A stretch of DNA of 64,000 nucleotides. It comes from Pseudopedobacter sp045629485. GTDB taxonomy: Bacteria > Bacteroidota > Bacteroidia > Sphingobacteriales > Sphingobacteriaceae. This document shows positions 36,908 through 45,683 of the stretch, piece by piece. The stretch covers positions 1 through 64,000 of the forward strand of contig JAZQRF010000199.1 in NCBI GenBank assembly GCA_045629485.1, written 5' to 3'. The notes beneath the pieces were generated by a model. The model worked only from the letters and a program-made list of their open reading frames with translations. It was not told the origin of the DNA and did not search any database. The position numbers were made by a program, and so were the translations under genes. Every line of letters begins with the position of its first letter. Position 1 is the first letter of the stretch.

Positions 36908-37882
36908 TTAGTTTTCTCTGATAAGAATCATATTTGAAAAATCATTAAATATAGTTTTTCTGTCTTCAGGTATATTTATGCTTTTTAACGCTGTTAGCCC
37001 TTTCTCTGCAAATTCAAACATTGTATTCTCAGCAAATTCTCTAATATTTAATTCGTTGTAGATGGCTGTTACTCTGCTTATTTTATCTGCTGTACCTATA
37101 GAACCATCAGATAAGAGAATTTCTAATTCTTCGGACTGTGGTTTATCCGCAGTTTCCAGGGCCTTAATCAATAAAAAAGTCTTCTTATTAGATAAAATAT
37201 CCCCTCCAACTTGTTTTCCAAATTTTTCAGGATCTCCGTAAACATCCAAAATGTCATCCTGTAACTGGAATGCGATTCCCAGGTTTACTCCAAAATCATA
37301 TAATAATTGAGCTTCTTTTTCTTCTGCTTTACCTATTAAGGCACCCATTTTCAAAGCTCCTCCTAACAATACAGCTGTTTTTAGCTTAATCATTTCTATA
37401 TATTCTTCGATTTTAACAGTTCCACGCTGTTCGAAGTTCATATCTATTTGCTGACCTTCGCAAACGCCAACAGCAGTTTCGTTAAAAATTTTTAAAATTT
37501 GTGGCAGTATTTCAGGATCTACATGGACCAATAATTTATAGGCTTCGATAAGCATAACATCACCTGATAGAATAGCAATAGCTTCATTCCATTTCTCATG
37601 AACAGTAGGATTGCCTCTCCTTAACGGAGCTTTATCCATGATATCATCATGCATAAGGGTGAAGTTGTGAAATACCTCTATTGCTAATGCCGGTTTAATA
37701 GCATCTTTAACTTTTCCTTTAAAAAGGTCTACAGCCATGAGTAAGAGTACAGGCCTTAATCTTTTTCCTCCCAAATTCATCAAATAGGAGACAGGTTCAT
37801 ATAGTTCTTTTGGTTCTTGTGGAAATGATTGATCATTTATCGCTTCTAAAACCAGCTCTTGAAGATCTTTTATGGTATACAT
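36908..37882 (-). CDS. Polyprenyl diphosphate synthase
   Basis: A 324-aa trans-prenyltransferase that extends isoprenoid diphosphates. The first Asp-rich motif is LMHDDIMDKAPLRRG near residue 80 and the second is FQLQDDILDVYGD near 210. GGKRLRPVLLLMA is also typical. Two small or polar residues before the first motif (HN near -5) leave chain length open: it may be farnesyl, geranylgeranyl or longer. It follows rnr by 49 bp with a hairpin between, so likely one transcription unit. ispD lies 16 kb away. Confidence 0.93.
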   Translation of the reverse strand: MYTIKDLQELVLEAINDQSFPQEPKELYEPVSYLMNLGGKRLRPVLLLMAVDLFKGKVKDAIKPALAIEVFHNFTLMHDDIMDKAPLRRGNPTVHEKWNEAIAILSGDVMLIEAYKLLVHVDPEILPQILKIFNETAVGVCEGQQIDMNFEQRGTVKIEEYIEMIKLKTAVLLGGALKMGALIGKAEEKEAQLLYDFGVNLGIAFQLQDDILDVYGDPEKFGKQVGGDILSNKKTFLLIKALETADKPQSEELEILLSDGSIGTADKISRVTAIYNELNIREFAENTMFEFAEKGLTALKSINIPEDRKTIFNDFSNMILIREN

Positions 37883-37896
37883 CAGGTTTTAAATTA

Positions 37897-37920
37897 AGTA
37901 GGAACCGCTAAATTCCTACT
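37897..37920 (-). other. Intercistronic hairpin between rnr and polyprenyl synthase
   Basis: AGTAGGAA and TTCCTACT form an 8-bp perfect stem with an 8-nt loop. There is no long T-run after it on the minus strand. It could be an RNA-processing or stability site, or a weak attenuator. Confidence 0.4.
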
Positions 37921-37931
37921 CCTAAAATGTT

Positions 37932-40061
37932 TTAATCTGTTATTAGAGTGAAATCAATTTGTCTTTTGCTTAAATCCACGCGTTTCACTTTTATTTGTAC
38001 TTCGTCGCCAAGTTGGAAAGTTTTCTTCTTACGCTGACCTATAATACAATAGTTCTTTTCGTCTAAGGTGTAAAAGTCATCAGAAATATCCCGTAGTCTG
38101 ATCATTCCTTCACATTTATTCTCTTCTATTTCTACGTACATTCCCCACTCGGTAACTCCAGAAACTATTCCTAAATAAACATTACCGATATTATCCTGAA
38201 GGTATTCGGCTTGTTTGTACTTAGTAGAAGCTCTTTCTGCATCAGCAGCTTTTTTCTCCATTTGAGAAGCATGAGCACACATTTTTTCATAATGTTCTGC
38301 ATTGGCATTAGCACCATTATCTAAATAATGTTGTAATAAACGATGAACCATTACATCCGGATAACGACGGATAGGAGAGGTAAAGTGTGTGTAAAAATCA
38401 AAAGCCAAACCGTAATGGCTGCTACTTTTTGTAGTATAAATGGCTTTCGCCATAGACCTGATAGCTAATTGAGTAAGTACATTTTGTTCTTTTTTACCTT
38501 CTACATCGGCCATTAATTTATTCAAAGATCTTGCTGTATCTCTATCAGATTTCATGGAGATTTTATGACCAAACTTAGCTGCAAATTGTGCGAAATTAAT
38601 TAAACTATCCTCCTTTGGAGTATCATGTGCCCTGTAAACAAATGTAAGTTTATGTTTTCCTTTGCCCTTTTTAGCAACAAATTCCGCTACTCTTCGGTTG
38701 GCCAGCAACATAAAATCTTCGATTAATTTATGAGCATCTTTACGTTCTTTAACATAAACGCCAATAGGTTTTCCCTTATCGTCTAATTTGAACTTTACTT
38801 CCGTAGATTCGAAATTAATAGCGCCATGTTTGAATTTACGCTCCCTTAATTTATAGGCCAGCTCATTCAATTTAAGAATTTCAGTAACATAATCACCTTC
38901 CTTATTTTCTATAATTTCCTGCACTTCCTCATAAGCGAATCTTCTGTCAGAATAAATTACTGTTTTACCAAACCATTCGTTAATAATATGAGCATCTTCA
39001 TCTAATTCAAAAACTGCCGAAAAACATAGTTTTTCTTCTTTTGGCCTCAAGGAACACAAACCATTTGAAAGCCTTTCCGGAAGCATTGGAATTACCCTGT
39101 CTACCAGGTATACAGAAGTTCCGCGATCATAGGCTTCTTTGTCTAAGGCAGTGTCTGGAACAACATAATGAGAAACATCCGCTATGTGTACACCAACTTC
39201 GTAATTGCCATTTTCTAATATTTTAAAGGATATTGCATCATCGAAATCTTTAGCGTCGAACGGATCGATGGTGATCGTTAGCGTGTCTCTGAAGTCTCTT
39301 CTTTTTGCAATTTCTTCAGGGCTAATTTCAGGAGAAATGGCTTCGGCCTCTTTTTCTACTTCTTCGGGAAAATTTAGAGGAAATCCGTATTCTGCAAGGA
39401 TAGCATTCATCTCGGTGTCATTCTCACCCTGCTTTCCTAAAATGCTTTTAATAATACCTACAGGATTTTTTGCTCCCTCAGGCCAATCTACAATCCTCGC
39501 TAAAGCTTTTACACCGTTTCTGGCTCCGTTAAGGTCTTCTAACGGAATAAATATATCATGCAGCATTTTCCGGTCATCAGGGATAAAAAATGCGAAATGC
39601 TGGGAAAGTTTAACCAAGCCGGTAAATTCATACTTGGCCCTGCTAATTATTTCTACCACTTCTCCTTCTTTTCTTTTTCCCTTCTTACTGGCATAAACAT
39701 AGATTTTAACACGGTCTCCGTGGAGCGCATTTCTTAATTTCCTGGGAGCGATATAAATGTCATTTTCAAAAGTATCTTCAGGTATTAAAAATGCAGAGCC
39801 ATCATTAGCCATATCTATTTTTCCATTTACAAAAGTTTTTACTTCCTGTAACTGGAACTTACCTTTTACTTTTTCTGTAAAAATTCCGTCTTCCTTATGA
39901 TCTTTTAAAATAGAAAGTATGGTTTTCTTAGAATCCGGATCAGATATGTTTAACGCAGCAGCTACTTGCTTGTAGTTTAAAGGCTTGTTTCCCGATTTTT
40001 CAAAAATATCGGTGATAAGCTGTGTGAGTATCTGTTTTGTATTATTTTCGTTGTTAGACAT
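37932..40061 (-). CDS. rnr: Ribonuclease R
   Basis: A 709-aa 3'-5' exoribonuclease that degrades structured RNA. Layout: N-terminal helix-turn-helix-like domain (about 1-70), cold-shock OB domains (about 75-220), the RNB catalytic core with ITIDPFDAKDFDDAISF (four metal-binding Asp), and a C-terminal S1 domain (VYLGIVSGVTEWGMYVEI). It is longer than RNase II and has the Lys-rich tail only weakly (RKKKTF, KVKRVD). Head of a probable unit with the polyprenyl synthase. Confidence 0.96.
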   Translation of the reverse strand: MSNNENNTKQILTQLITDIFEKSGNKPLNYKQVAAALNISDPDSKKTILSILKDHKEDGIFTEKVKGKFQLQEVKTFVNGKIDMANDGSAFLIPEDTFENDIYIAPRKLRNALHGDRVKIYVYASKKGKRKEGEVVEIISRAKYEFTGLVKLSQHFAFFIPDDRKMLHDIFIPLEDLNGARNGVKALARIVDWPEGAKNPVGIIKSILGKQGENDTEMNAILAEYGFPLNFPEEVEKEAEAISPEISPEEIAKRRDFRDTLTITIDPFDAKDFDDAISFKILENGNYEVGVHIADVSHYVVPDTALDKEAYDRGTSVYLVDRVIPMLPERLSNGLCSLRPKEEKLCFSAVFELDEDAHIINEWFGKTVIYSDRRFAYEEVQEIIENKEGDYVTEILKLNELAYKLRERKFKHGAINFESTEVKFKLDDKGKPIGVYVKERKDAHKLIEDFMLLANRRVAEFVAKKGKGKHKLTFVYRAHDTPKEDSLINFAQFAAKFGHKISMKSDRDTARSLNKLMADVEGKKEQNVLTQLAIRSMAKAIYTTKSSSHYGLAFDFYTHFTSPIRRYPDVMVHRLLQHYLDNGANANAEHYEKMCAHASQMEKKAADAERASTKYKQAEYLQDNIGNVYLGIVSGVTEWGMYVEIEENKCEGMIRLRDISDDFYTLDEKNYCIIGQRKKKTFQLGDEVQIKVKRVDLSKRQIDFTLITD

Positions 40062-40127
40062 ATCAAATGCGTTTGCTTTAAATATAATCTTAAATGTTTA
40101 ATTTGAGATTATGTTTGGATAAATATC

Positions 40128-40165
40128 AAAAAATAATGCCTAAACATTTAGCTTAGGCATTATTT
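40128..40165 (-). terminator. Terminator downstream of the topA unit
   Basis: AAATAATGCCTAA and TTAGGCATTATTT form a 13-bp stem with a 9-nt loop. On the minus strand Ts follow. It lies between the 135-aa gene and rnr. Confidence 0.8.
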
Positions 40166-40193
40166 AACTGATAAATTTTTAATAGTACAATCA

Positions 40194-40601
40194 CTATTTT
40201 CCGACCATCACTCCGGGTTTATTCACCAGGGGTATTTTAATAAAATTAGCATCAACAATACTCTCCGGAAGGAAAATGAATTTTTTGTCGAATATCTCTT
40301 TATTGATATAATAAGAAATCCAGTATTCGTTGTTTAGTCCAAAAACCTGTTCGTCTATGATTTCTATTTTAGCAAAATCCTTTGCAGCTAACAGAGGAAT
40401 CATATGCCTTAAAATAGAAGTCTTCACTTCTTCGCCGTCTTTTAGACCATATCCCTTAGAAGTAATAAGGACGTTCTCTATAGGGGTATCCTTTAAATTT
40501 ATGAGGTAAACTGCCCATGATTTGTTTTGCGGAGTTTCATCTTCCAAAACAACAGCCACTGAAATCTCCTCTACAATATTTTCCGGAAGGTCTTTTTTCA
40601 T
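40194..40601 (-). CDS. Conserved hypothetical protein downstream of topA
   Basis: A 135-aa soluble protein. The sequence is mostly beta (EEISVAVVLEDETPQNKSW, FAKIEIIDEQVFG) with no signal peptide or membrane segment. It starts 15 bp after the topA stop, so is co-transcribed. I do not recognise a named domain. Its close link to topA suggests a housekeeping or co-regulated role, but no function is offered. Confidence 0.75.
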   Translation of the reverse strand: MKKDLPENIVEEISVAVVLEDETPQNKSWAVYLINLKDTPIENVLITSKGYGLKDGEEVKTSILRHMIPLLAAKDFAKIEIIDEQVFGLNNEYWISYYINKEIFDKKFIFLPESIVDANFIKIPLVNKPGVMVGK

Positions 40602-40616
40602 TCTAATTCTAATAAA

Positions 40617-43187
40617 TTATTTCTTCTTTGCAGCAGCTTTAGGTTTAGCAACAGCTTTTTTGGCTGTGGCTTTCTTCGCTTTCTTTTCAAAAGCATCAGG
40701 GATTTGTTCTACAATCAACTTCTTAACTTCTTCTAAAGAAAGCTGTGCTAAATCCTCCTCTGTAAACTTTTGGCCGGTTGCATTGTTTTTGCCTAGTTTC
40801 ACCATTAATTTTCCAAAACGAATAAATGGCCCCCATCTGCCGTTTTCCAATGCAATTTTTTCTTCTGGCCATTGCTGGATATATCTTTTCGCTTCCTTCT
40901 CTATTTTTGCACTAATTAACTCTTCAATATCCTGCGGCTTTAAATTATCGTAATTATACCTTACGGGGATATTGATATACAAATCGTTCCATTTAATGAA
41001 AGGGCCAAAACGACCTTTTCCTTTGGTTACAGGGAGGCCTTGATGATGAGCTATGGGCGCATCGGCAAGTAACTTCTCGTTGATGATTTCTATAGCTCTT
41101 TCTATGTTTACAGAAAGCGGATCCTCATTTTTAGGAAGGGAAATATAGGTTTCTCCCCATTTAACGTAAGGTCCAAAACGTCCCACGCCTACAGAAACTT
41201 CTTTTTCCTGATATTCGTCTAAAATTAGTGGGAGTTTAAATAATTCCAGCGCTTCTTCTAAATTTATAGTCGATACAGATTGTGTTTTTAATAAGCTGGC
41301 ATATTTAGGCTTCTCTTCGTCATCCGCCTCACCAATTTGCACCATAGGCCCGAATTTCCCTAATCTTGTATAAACGTTTTTGCCAGAATCAGGATCTACA
41401 CCTAATAATTTTTCTCCACTTGCCCTTTCTGCGTTTTGTAAAGTATCTTCAACTTCGTTATGAAACGGCTGGTAAAAGTTTTTTAACATTGCTGTCCATT
41501 CTTTTAAACCATTTGCAATTTCATCAAATTCTTTTTCTACAGTTGCTGTGAAATTAAAATCTACGATTCCTTTAAAATGTTCTACTAAAAAATCATTAAC
41601 AACCGTACCAATATCAGTCGGAAAAAGTTTTGATTTTTCTGCACCCGCAATTTCAGATTTTGTTTCTGATTTAATCTGATCGTTTTTAAGAACTACTACG
41701 CCGTAGTTACGCGGCTTACCTTCTCTATCTTCTTTAACAACATAACCCCTGTTTTGTACAGTAGAAATAGTAGGAGCATAGGTTGATGGTCTACCAATAC
41801 CTAACTCTTCCAGTTTTTTAACCAGGGAAGCTTCAGTATATCTAGCAGCAGGACGGGTGAATCGCTCTGTGGCGGTCATTTCCTGTAGGTTTAATGACTG
41901 GCCAATAGATAGTGGAGGCAATAGCGCATTATCGCTATTATCGTCTAAATTGTCTTCATTTTCATCATCCTGAGATTCTAGATAAACTTTTAAGAAACCA
42001 TCAAATTTCATGACTTCACCATTGGCAGTCAGTTCTTCTTTTCTCGAAGAAATATTAATTTTAGCAGTAGTTTTTTCGAACTGCGCTTCGCTCATTTGCG
42101 ACGCAATGGCTCTTTTCCAGATCAGCTCGTACAAACGCTTTTCTCCGGCATCACCATCTACTGTGTGCCACTCGAAATGGGTTGGGCGAATAGCTTCGTG
42201 AGCTTCCTGTGCTCCGGCAGATTTAGTTTTAAAAACTCTTTTGTTATAATATTTATCCCCGTATGCGCTGTTAATCTCTTTATGAGCTGCATCTAATGCA
42301 GTTTCAGAAAGATTAACAGAGTCGGTTCTCATGTAAGTTATCTTTCCTGTTTCGTACAGTTTCTGAGCAATGGTCATTGTTCTTGAAACAGAAAAACCAA
42401 GTTTTCTGCTGGCTTCCTGTTGCAAAGTAGAAGTGGTAAATGGGGCAGAAGGACTTCTTTTGGTAGGCCTTGTATCAAGTGCACTTACTTTGTAAGCAGC
42501 TCCAATACAGTCTTTCAGGAAGTTTTCTGCATCTTCTTTTTTGCTGTATCGCTGAGATAAATCTGCTTTGAAAACTTCCCTTGGTTTTCCTGTATTTAAT
42601 ATCGCAACGATTTTATAGGCAGATTCTGCCTTGAAATTATTAATTTCTCTTTCTCTGTCTACAATTAACCTTACAGCAACAGATTGCACCCGGCCGGCAG
42701 ATAGAGAAGGCTTTACTTTTTTCCAAAGTACTGGCGAAAGCTCGAAACCAACTAACCTGTCCAGAACACGACGGGCTTGTTGCGCATTTACTAAATTATA
42801 ATTAATTGTTCTTGGATTATCAATGGCTTTTAAAATTGCAGGCTTGGTGATTTCGTGGAAAACAATACGTTTAGTATTGCTTTCTTTCAATCCTAAAGAA
42901 TCGTACAAATGCCACGCTATAGCTTCTCCCTCGCGGTCCTCATCGGATGCAAGCCATATCATTTCTGCTTCTTTTGCCAATTTCTTTAATTCTGCAACTA
43001 CTTGTTTTTTATCTGCCGGAATCTCATAATGTTGTTTAAAACCATTATTTACTTCAATAGCACTGTCATCTTTCTTAAGATCTCTGATATGTCCATAACT
43101 AGACTTTACCAAAAAATCTTTTCCTAAGTATCCTTCTATTGTTTTAGCTTTCGCCGGAGATTCAACAATCAGTAAATTTTTCGCCAT
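40617..43187 (-). CDS. topA: DNA topoisomerase I
   Basis: An 856-aa type IA topoisomerase relaxing negative supercoils. The Toprim domain opens with LLIVESPAKAKTIEGYLG. The active-site Tyr is in GKITYMRTDSVNLS near 295. The C-terminus has no zinc fingers but four repeats around LGKFGPMVQIG, VGRFGPYVKWG, KGRFGPFIKWN and NGRWGPFIRFG, then a Lys/Ala-rich tail (KKAVAKPKAAAKKK) likely to bind DNA. The previous gene is a lipoprotein 104 bp away and a hypothetical gene follows at 15 bp. Confidence 0.97.
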   Translation of the reverse strand: MAKNLLIVESPAKAKTIEGYLGKDFLVKSSYGHIRDLKKDDSAIEVNNGFKQHYEIPADKKQVVAELKKLAKEAEMIWLASDEDREGEAIAWHLYDSLGLKESNTKRIVFHEITKPAILKAIDNPRTINYNLVNAQQARRVLDRLVGFELSPVLWKKVKPSLSAGRVQSVAVRLIVDREREINNFKAESAYKIVAILNTGKPREVFKADLSQRYSKKEDAENFLKDCIGAAYKVSALDTRPTKRSPSAPFTTSTLQQEASRKLGFSVSRTMTIAQKLYETGKITYMRTDSVNLSETALDAAHKEINSAYGDKYYNKRVFKTKSAGAQEAHEAIRPTHFEWHTVDGDAGEKRLYELIWKRAIASQMSEAQFEKTTAKINISSRKEELTANGEVMKFDGFLKVYLESQDDENEDNLDDNSDNALLPPLSIGQSLNLQEMTATERFTRPAARYTEASLVKKLEELGIGRPSTYAPTISTVQNRGYVVKEDREGKPRNYGVVVLKNDQIKSETKSEIAGAEKSKLFPTDIGTVVNDFLVEHFKGIVDFNFTATVEKEFDEIANGLKEWTAMLKNFYQPFHNEVEDTLQNAERASGEKLLGVDPDSGKNVYTRLGKFGPMVQIGEADDEEKPKYASLLKTQSVSTINLEEALELFKLPLILDEYQEKEVSVGVGRFGPYVKWGETYISLPKNEDPLSVNIERAIEIINEKLLADAPIAHHQGLPVTKGKGRFGPFIKWNDLYINIPVRYNYDNLKPQDIEELISAKIEKEAKRYIQQWPEEKIALENGRWGPFIRFGKLMVKLGKNNATGQKFTEEDLAQLSLEEVKKLIVEQIPDAFEKKAKKATAKKAVAKPKAAAKKK

Positions 43188-43291
43188 TAAAATCAGATTT
43201 TACGCAAATAAAGGATAATTAAACTATTTATCCCAAAAATCGAAGATTAAAAACTAAAAAAATAAAAATGCAGAGGAATGGTAGGGCAATT

Positions 43292-43966
43292 TTAGAAGCT
43301 TTTTATTTTCATTGAGTAGTTAAATCCATGTGTGATTCTACCGTCAGATATTTCCTTATTTATAGCAGTAACATCCTTTTGGATCAGGCCAATATTTTTA
43401 GCATAAATCTCTGAAGCAATGTCTTCTCTGATAAGGTTTACTTCATCTATTTGCTGAACTACAATAGTAGAATCGAAAGAATGATTGTTGATTCTTGCAG
43501 TAAAAGGGTAGTCAGAAATATAATAAAATTGTTCACCCAGGGTGTTTTTTGAATTCCCGTTCCAGTCTTTGTTAAGTTCAGGAGGAAAAATTAACCTGTT
43601 AAAAGTTTGATTTTCTATTGTCTCCTGAGCAATTCTTACTGAACGACTTCTGGTAATGGTTTTTTGATAATTCCAAGCAGTAGAATTTTGTTCCTTTTTA
43701 TAGCGCTCTATTCTAAAAATACTGTCTCCTGTGAAATTCAAATAAACGGAAGCAACAGAATCTTTAAGCTCGAAAATATGTTTAGTTACCGAGTTGTTAA
43801 AATTATTATATACCGTAGAATCAACAGTATAGACCAAAACTTTTTTTAATTTCAGAGGATAGTACTCGTAATGAAAATGACGGACCGGCGCATTGTTTTC
43901 TTTGGTACATGAAACAAGAATAGTCGAAATAACTATAATACCAAAAAAAAAATTGATCCTGTACAT
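43292..43966 (-). CDS. Hypothetical lipoprotein
   Basis: A 224-aa protein with a lipoprotein signal (hydrophobic MYRINFFFGIIVISTILVSC, then TKEN). The rest is beta-rich and polar (YYPLKLKKVLVYTVDSTVYN, QFYYISDYPFTARINNHSF). No named domain recognised. It lies 29 bp after mnmA on the same strand. It is probably anchored in the outer or inner membrane. Confidence 0.8.
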   Translation of the reverse strand: MYRINFFFGIIVISTILVSCTKENNAPVRHFHYEYYPLKLKKVLVYTVDSTVYNNFNNSVTKHIFELKDSVASVYLNFTGDSIFRIERYKKEQNSTAWNYQKTITRSRSVRIAQETIENQTFNRLIFPPELNKDWNGNSKNTLGEQFYYISDYPFTARINNHSFDSTIVVQQIDEVNLIREDIASEIYAKNIGLIQKDVTAINKEISDGRITHGFNYSMKIKSF

Positions 43967-43995
43967 TTAAAAATGATTTATACTAAAGTAGTTAT

Positions 43996-45084
43996 TTAAA
44001 TTAAAAAACCACCTCCAAGTAAATCATTTCCTTCATAAAAAACAGCCGACTGGCCAGGTGCAATTCCCGAAACCGCATGATGGAAATTAACTTTCATTAA
44101 ATCGCCTTCCTGGTGAATGTGGCTAACTGTACCAGCATCTTTGTATCTGATTTTTGTGATGGCCTCCAAAGGCTCGGTAATAGAGTCGTATTTTATCAGG
44201 TTTAAATTTCTTACCGTTGCTGTTGTTTTTTGCAATTCTTCTTCTTCACCTAAAACCACTGTATTACTTTCCGGAAGAATTTGAGTAACATACATAGGTT
44301 TGCCAAAAGCAACACCTAAACCTTTTCTTTGCCCAATAGTATAAAATGGGTAACCTTGATGTTTTCCAACTTTGGTTCCATCGGTTAATACAAAATCGCC
44401 TCCCGAAACTTCAGCTTCTAATTCTGGTACGCGATGTTTAAGGAAAGAACGGTAATCGTTATCCGGAACAAAACAGATTTCATAACTCTCGCTTTTTTGA
44501 GCCAGCTCTTCCTGCCCCATATCCAAAGCCATTTGTCTTATTTCTGATTTCGCAAAAGATCCTAAAGGAAATTTTGTTCTTGCCAGGTTTTGTTGAGAAA
44601 CGCCCCATAATACATAAGATTGGTCTTTATTTTCATCCTTTCCTTTAGAAATCACATAGCGGCCGCTGTCTTGCTGACGAATATTGGCATAATGCCCGGT
44701 GGCAATAAATTCACAATCCAGCTTATCTGCTCTTTTTAATAAAGCATCCCATTTTATATGTGTATTGCATAAGACGCAAGGGTTTGGCGTTCTTCCTGCA
44801 AGGTATTCATCAACAAAATTATCTATCACATAATCTCCAAACTCATTACGGATATCTAATATATAATGAGGAAAGCCATAGCCTACTGCTAAAGATCGGG
44901 CATCATTGATAGAATCTAAACTGCAGCAGCCGGTTTCTTTAGAATTCGCTCCGGATGAGGCGTAATCCCAGGTCTTCATGGTTAAGCCAATCACTTCATA
45001 ACCTTGTTCATGCAGCATTACAGCTGCCACCGAACTGTCCACACCACCACTCATTGCTACCAGAATTCTACCGTGTTTACTCAT
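43996..45084 (-). CDS. mnmA: tRNA-specific 2-thiouridylase
   Basis: A 362-aa enzyme that thiolates U34 of Lys, Glu and Gln tRNAs with ATP. The P-loop is AMSGGVDSSVAA at residues 8-19. The catalytic Cys is in NPCVLCNTHIKW and the second reactive Cys in YEICFVPDNDYRSF. QGYPFYTIGQRKGLG is the family signature. Length is normal. Exact TATCTTTG lies 20 bp upstream. The lipoprotein and topA genes follow on the same strand. Confidence 0.97.
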   Translation of the reverse strand: MSKHGRILVAMSGGVDSSVAAVMLHEQGYEVIGLTMKTWDYASSGANSKETGCCSLDSINDARSLAVGYGFPHYILDIRNEFGDYVIDNFVDEYLAGRTPNPCVLCNTHIKWDALLKRADKLDCEFIATGHYANIRQQDSGRYVISKGKDENKDQSYVLWGVSQQNLARTKFPLGSFAKSEIRQMALDMGQEELAQKSESYEICFVPDNDYRSFLKHRVPELEAEVSGGDFVLTDGTKVGKHQGYPFYTIGQRKGLGVAFGKPMYVTQILPESNTVVLGEEEELQKTTATVRNLNLIKYDSITEPLEAITKIRYKDAGTVSHIHQEGDLMKVNFHHAVSGIAPGQSAVFYEGNDLLGGGFLI

Positions 45085-45104
45085 CTTACATTTGAAATAG
45101 AATG

Positions 45105-45112
45105 CAAAGATA
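45105..45112 (-). promoter_or_regulatory. -7 element of mnmA promoter
   Basis: TATCTTTG on the minus strand matches TAnnTTTG, 20 bp before the mnmA ATG. A TTG upstream has an over-long 24-nt spacer. Confidence 0.45.
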
Positions 45113-45126
45113 AAGTTTTAATTAAA

Positions 45127-45186
45127 ATGGCCGAACCAAAGGCGTCAGGAACAAGTCAATTCCTTGGAGGATTTTTTAAGAACTGA
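45127..45186 (+). CDS. Candidate 19-residue peptide
   Basis: In the 252-bp gap between mnmA and padR a short ATG frame reads MAEPKASGTSQFLGGFFKN. It is more GC-rich than its surroundings and has no SD. It lies just upstream of the mnmA promoter on the other strand. It could be real or chance. No homologue is claimed. Confidence 0.3.
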   Translation: MAEPKASGTSQFLGGFFKN

Positions 45187-45300
45187 TCTTTTTAAACCTT
45201 GATTTAATTGTTTTAATAATGAAATATCAGAAATGAGTTTGAATAATTAAAATTATAATATTGATTATTAACACATTATGATTTATTTTAGTACTATGTA

Positions 45301-45332
45301 TTGCATGGTACATTATAAAACATATATCTTTG
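45301..45332 (+). promoter_or_regulatory. padR-pspC promoter (TTG, 21 nt, TATCTTTG)
   Basis: TTG at 45301-45303, a 21-nt spacer and exact TATCTTTG at 45325-45332. It ends 4 nt before the padR ATG (45337), as in the LolD-like gene, so the mRNA may be leaderless. The alternative is a start at the internal Met10 (45364). Confidence 0.6.
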
Positions 45333-45336
45333 TATT

Positions 45337-45672
45337 ATGATAGCAGAAAATACGCAAACACAAATGCGGAAGGGAATTCTGGAATATTGTGTTTTATCAA
45401 TTATTTCAAGAGGGGAGATATATGCCTCGGATATTATTGCCGAATTAAGGTCTGCCAAACTGCTGGTGGTTGAGGGAACATTATATCCACTATTAACCCG
45501 GCTAAAAAACAATGGCTTGTTAAGCTATAACTGGGTAGAATCCACTTCCGGTCCGCCACGGAAATATTATACGCTAACAGAAGCGGGAAAGGATATTTTA
45601 ACACAATTAGATCAAACCTGGCAGGAGCTGGCTAATGCCGTAAATATTTCACAAAAAGGAGCCAATTCATAA
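45337..45672 (+). CDS. PadR family transcriptional regulator
   Basis: A 111-aa winged-helix regulator. Typical PadR blocks are MRKGILEYCVLSII, LVVEGTLYPLLTRLKNNGLL and GPPRKYYTLTEAG. It is followed 11 bp later by the PspC-domain membrane protein, an arrangement common in Bacteroidota where PadR probably controls the pair in response to envelope or antibiotic stress; this is inferred. Met10 is an alternative start because the promoter abuts Met1. Confidence 0.92.
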   Translation: MIAENTQTQMRKGILEYCVLSIISRGEIYASDIIAELRSAKLLVVEGTLYPLLTRLKNNGLLSYNWVESTSGPPRKYYTLTEAGKDILTQLDQTWQELANAVNISQKGANS

Positions 45673-45683
45673 TCATTAATACA

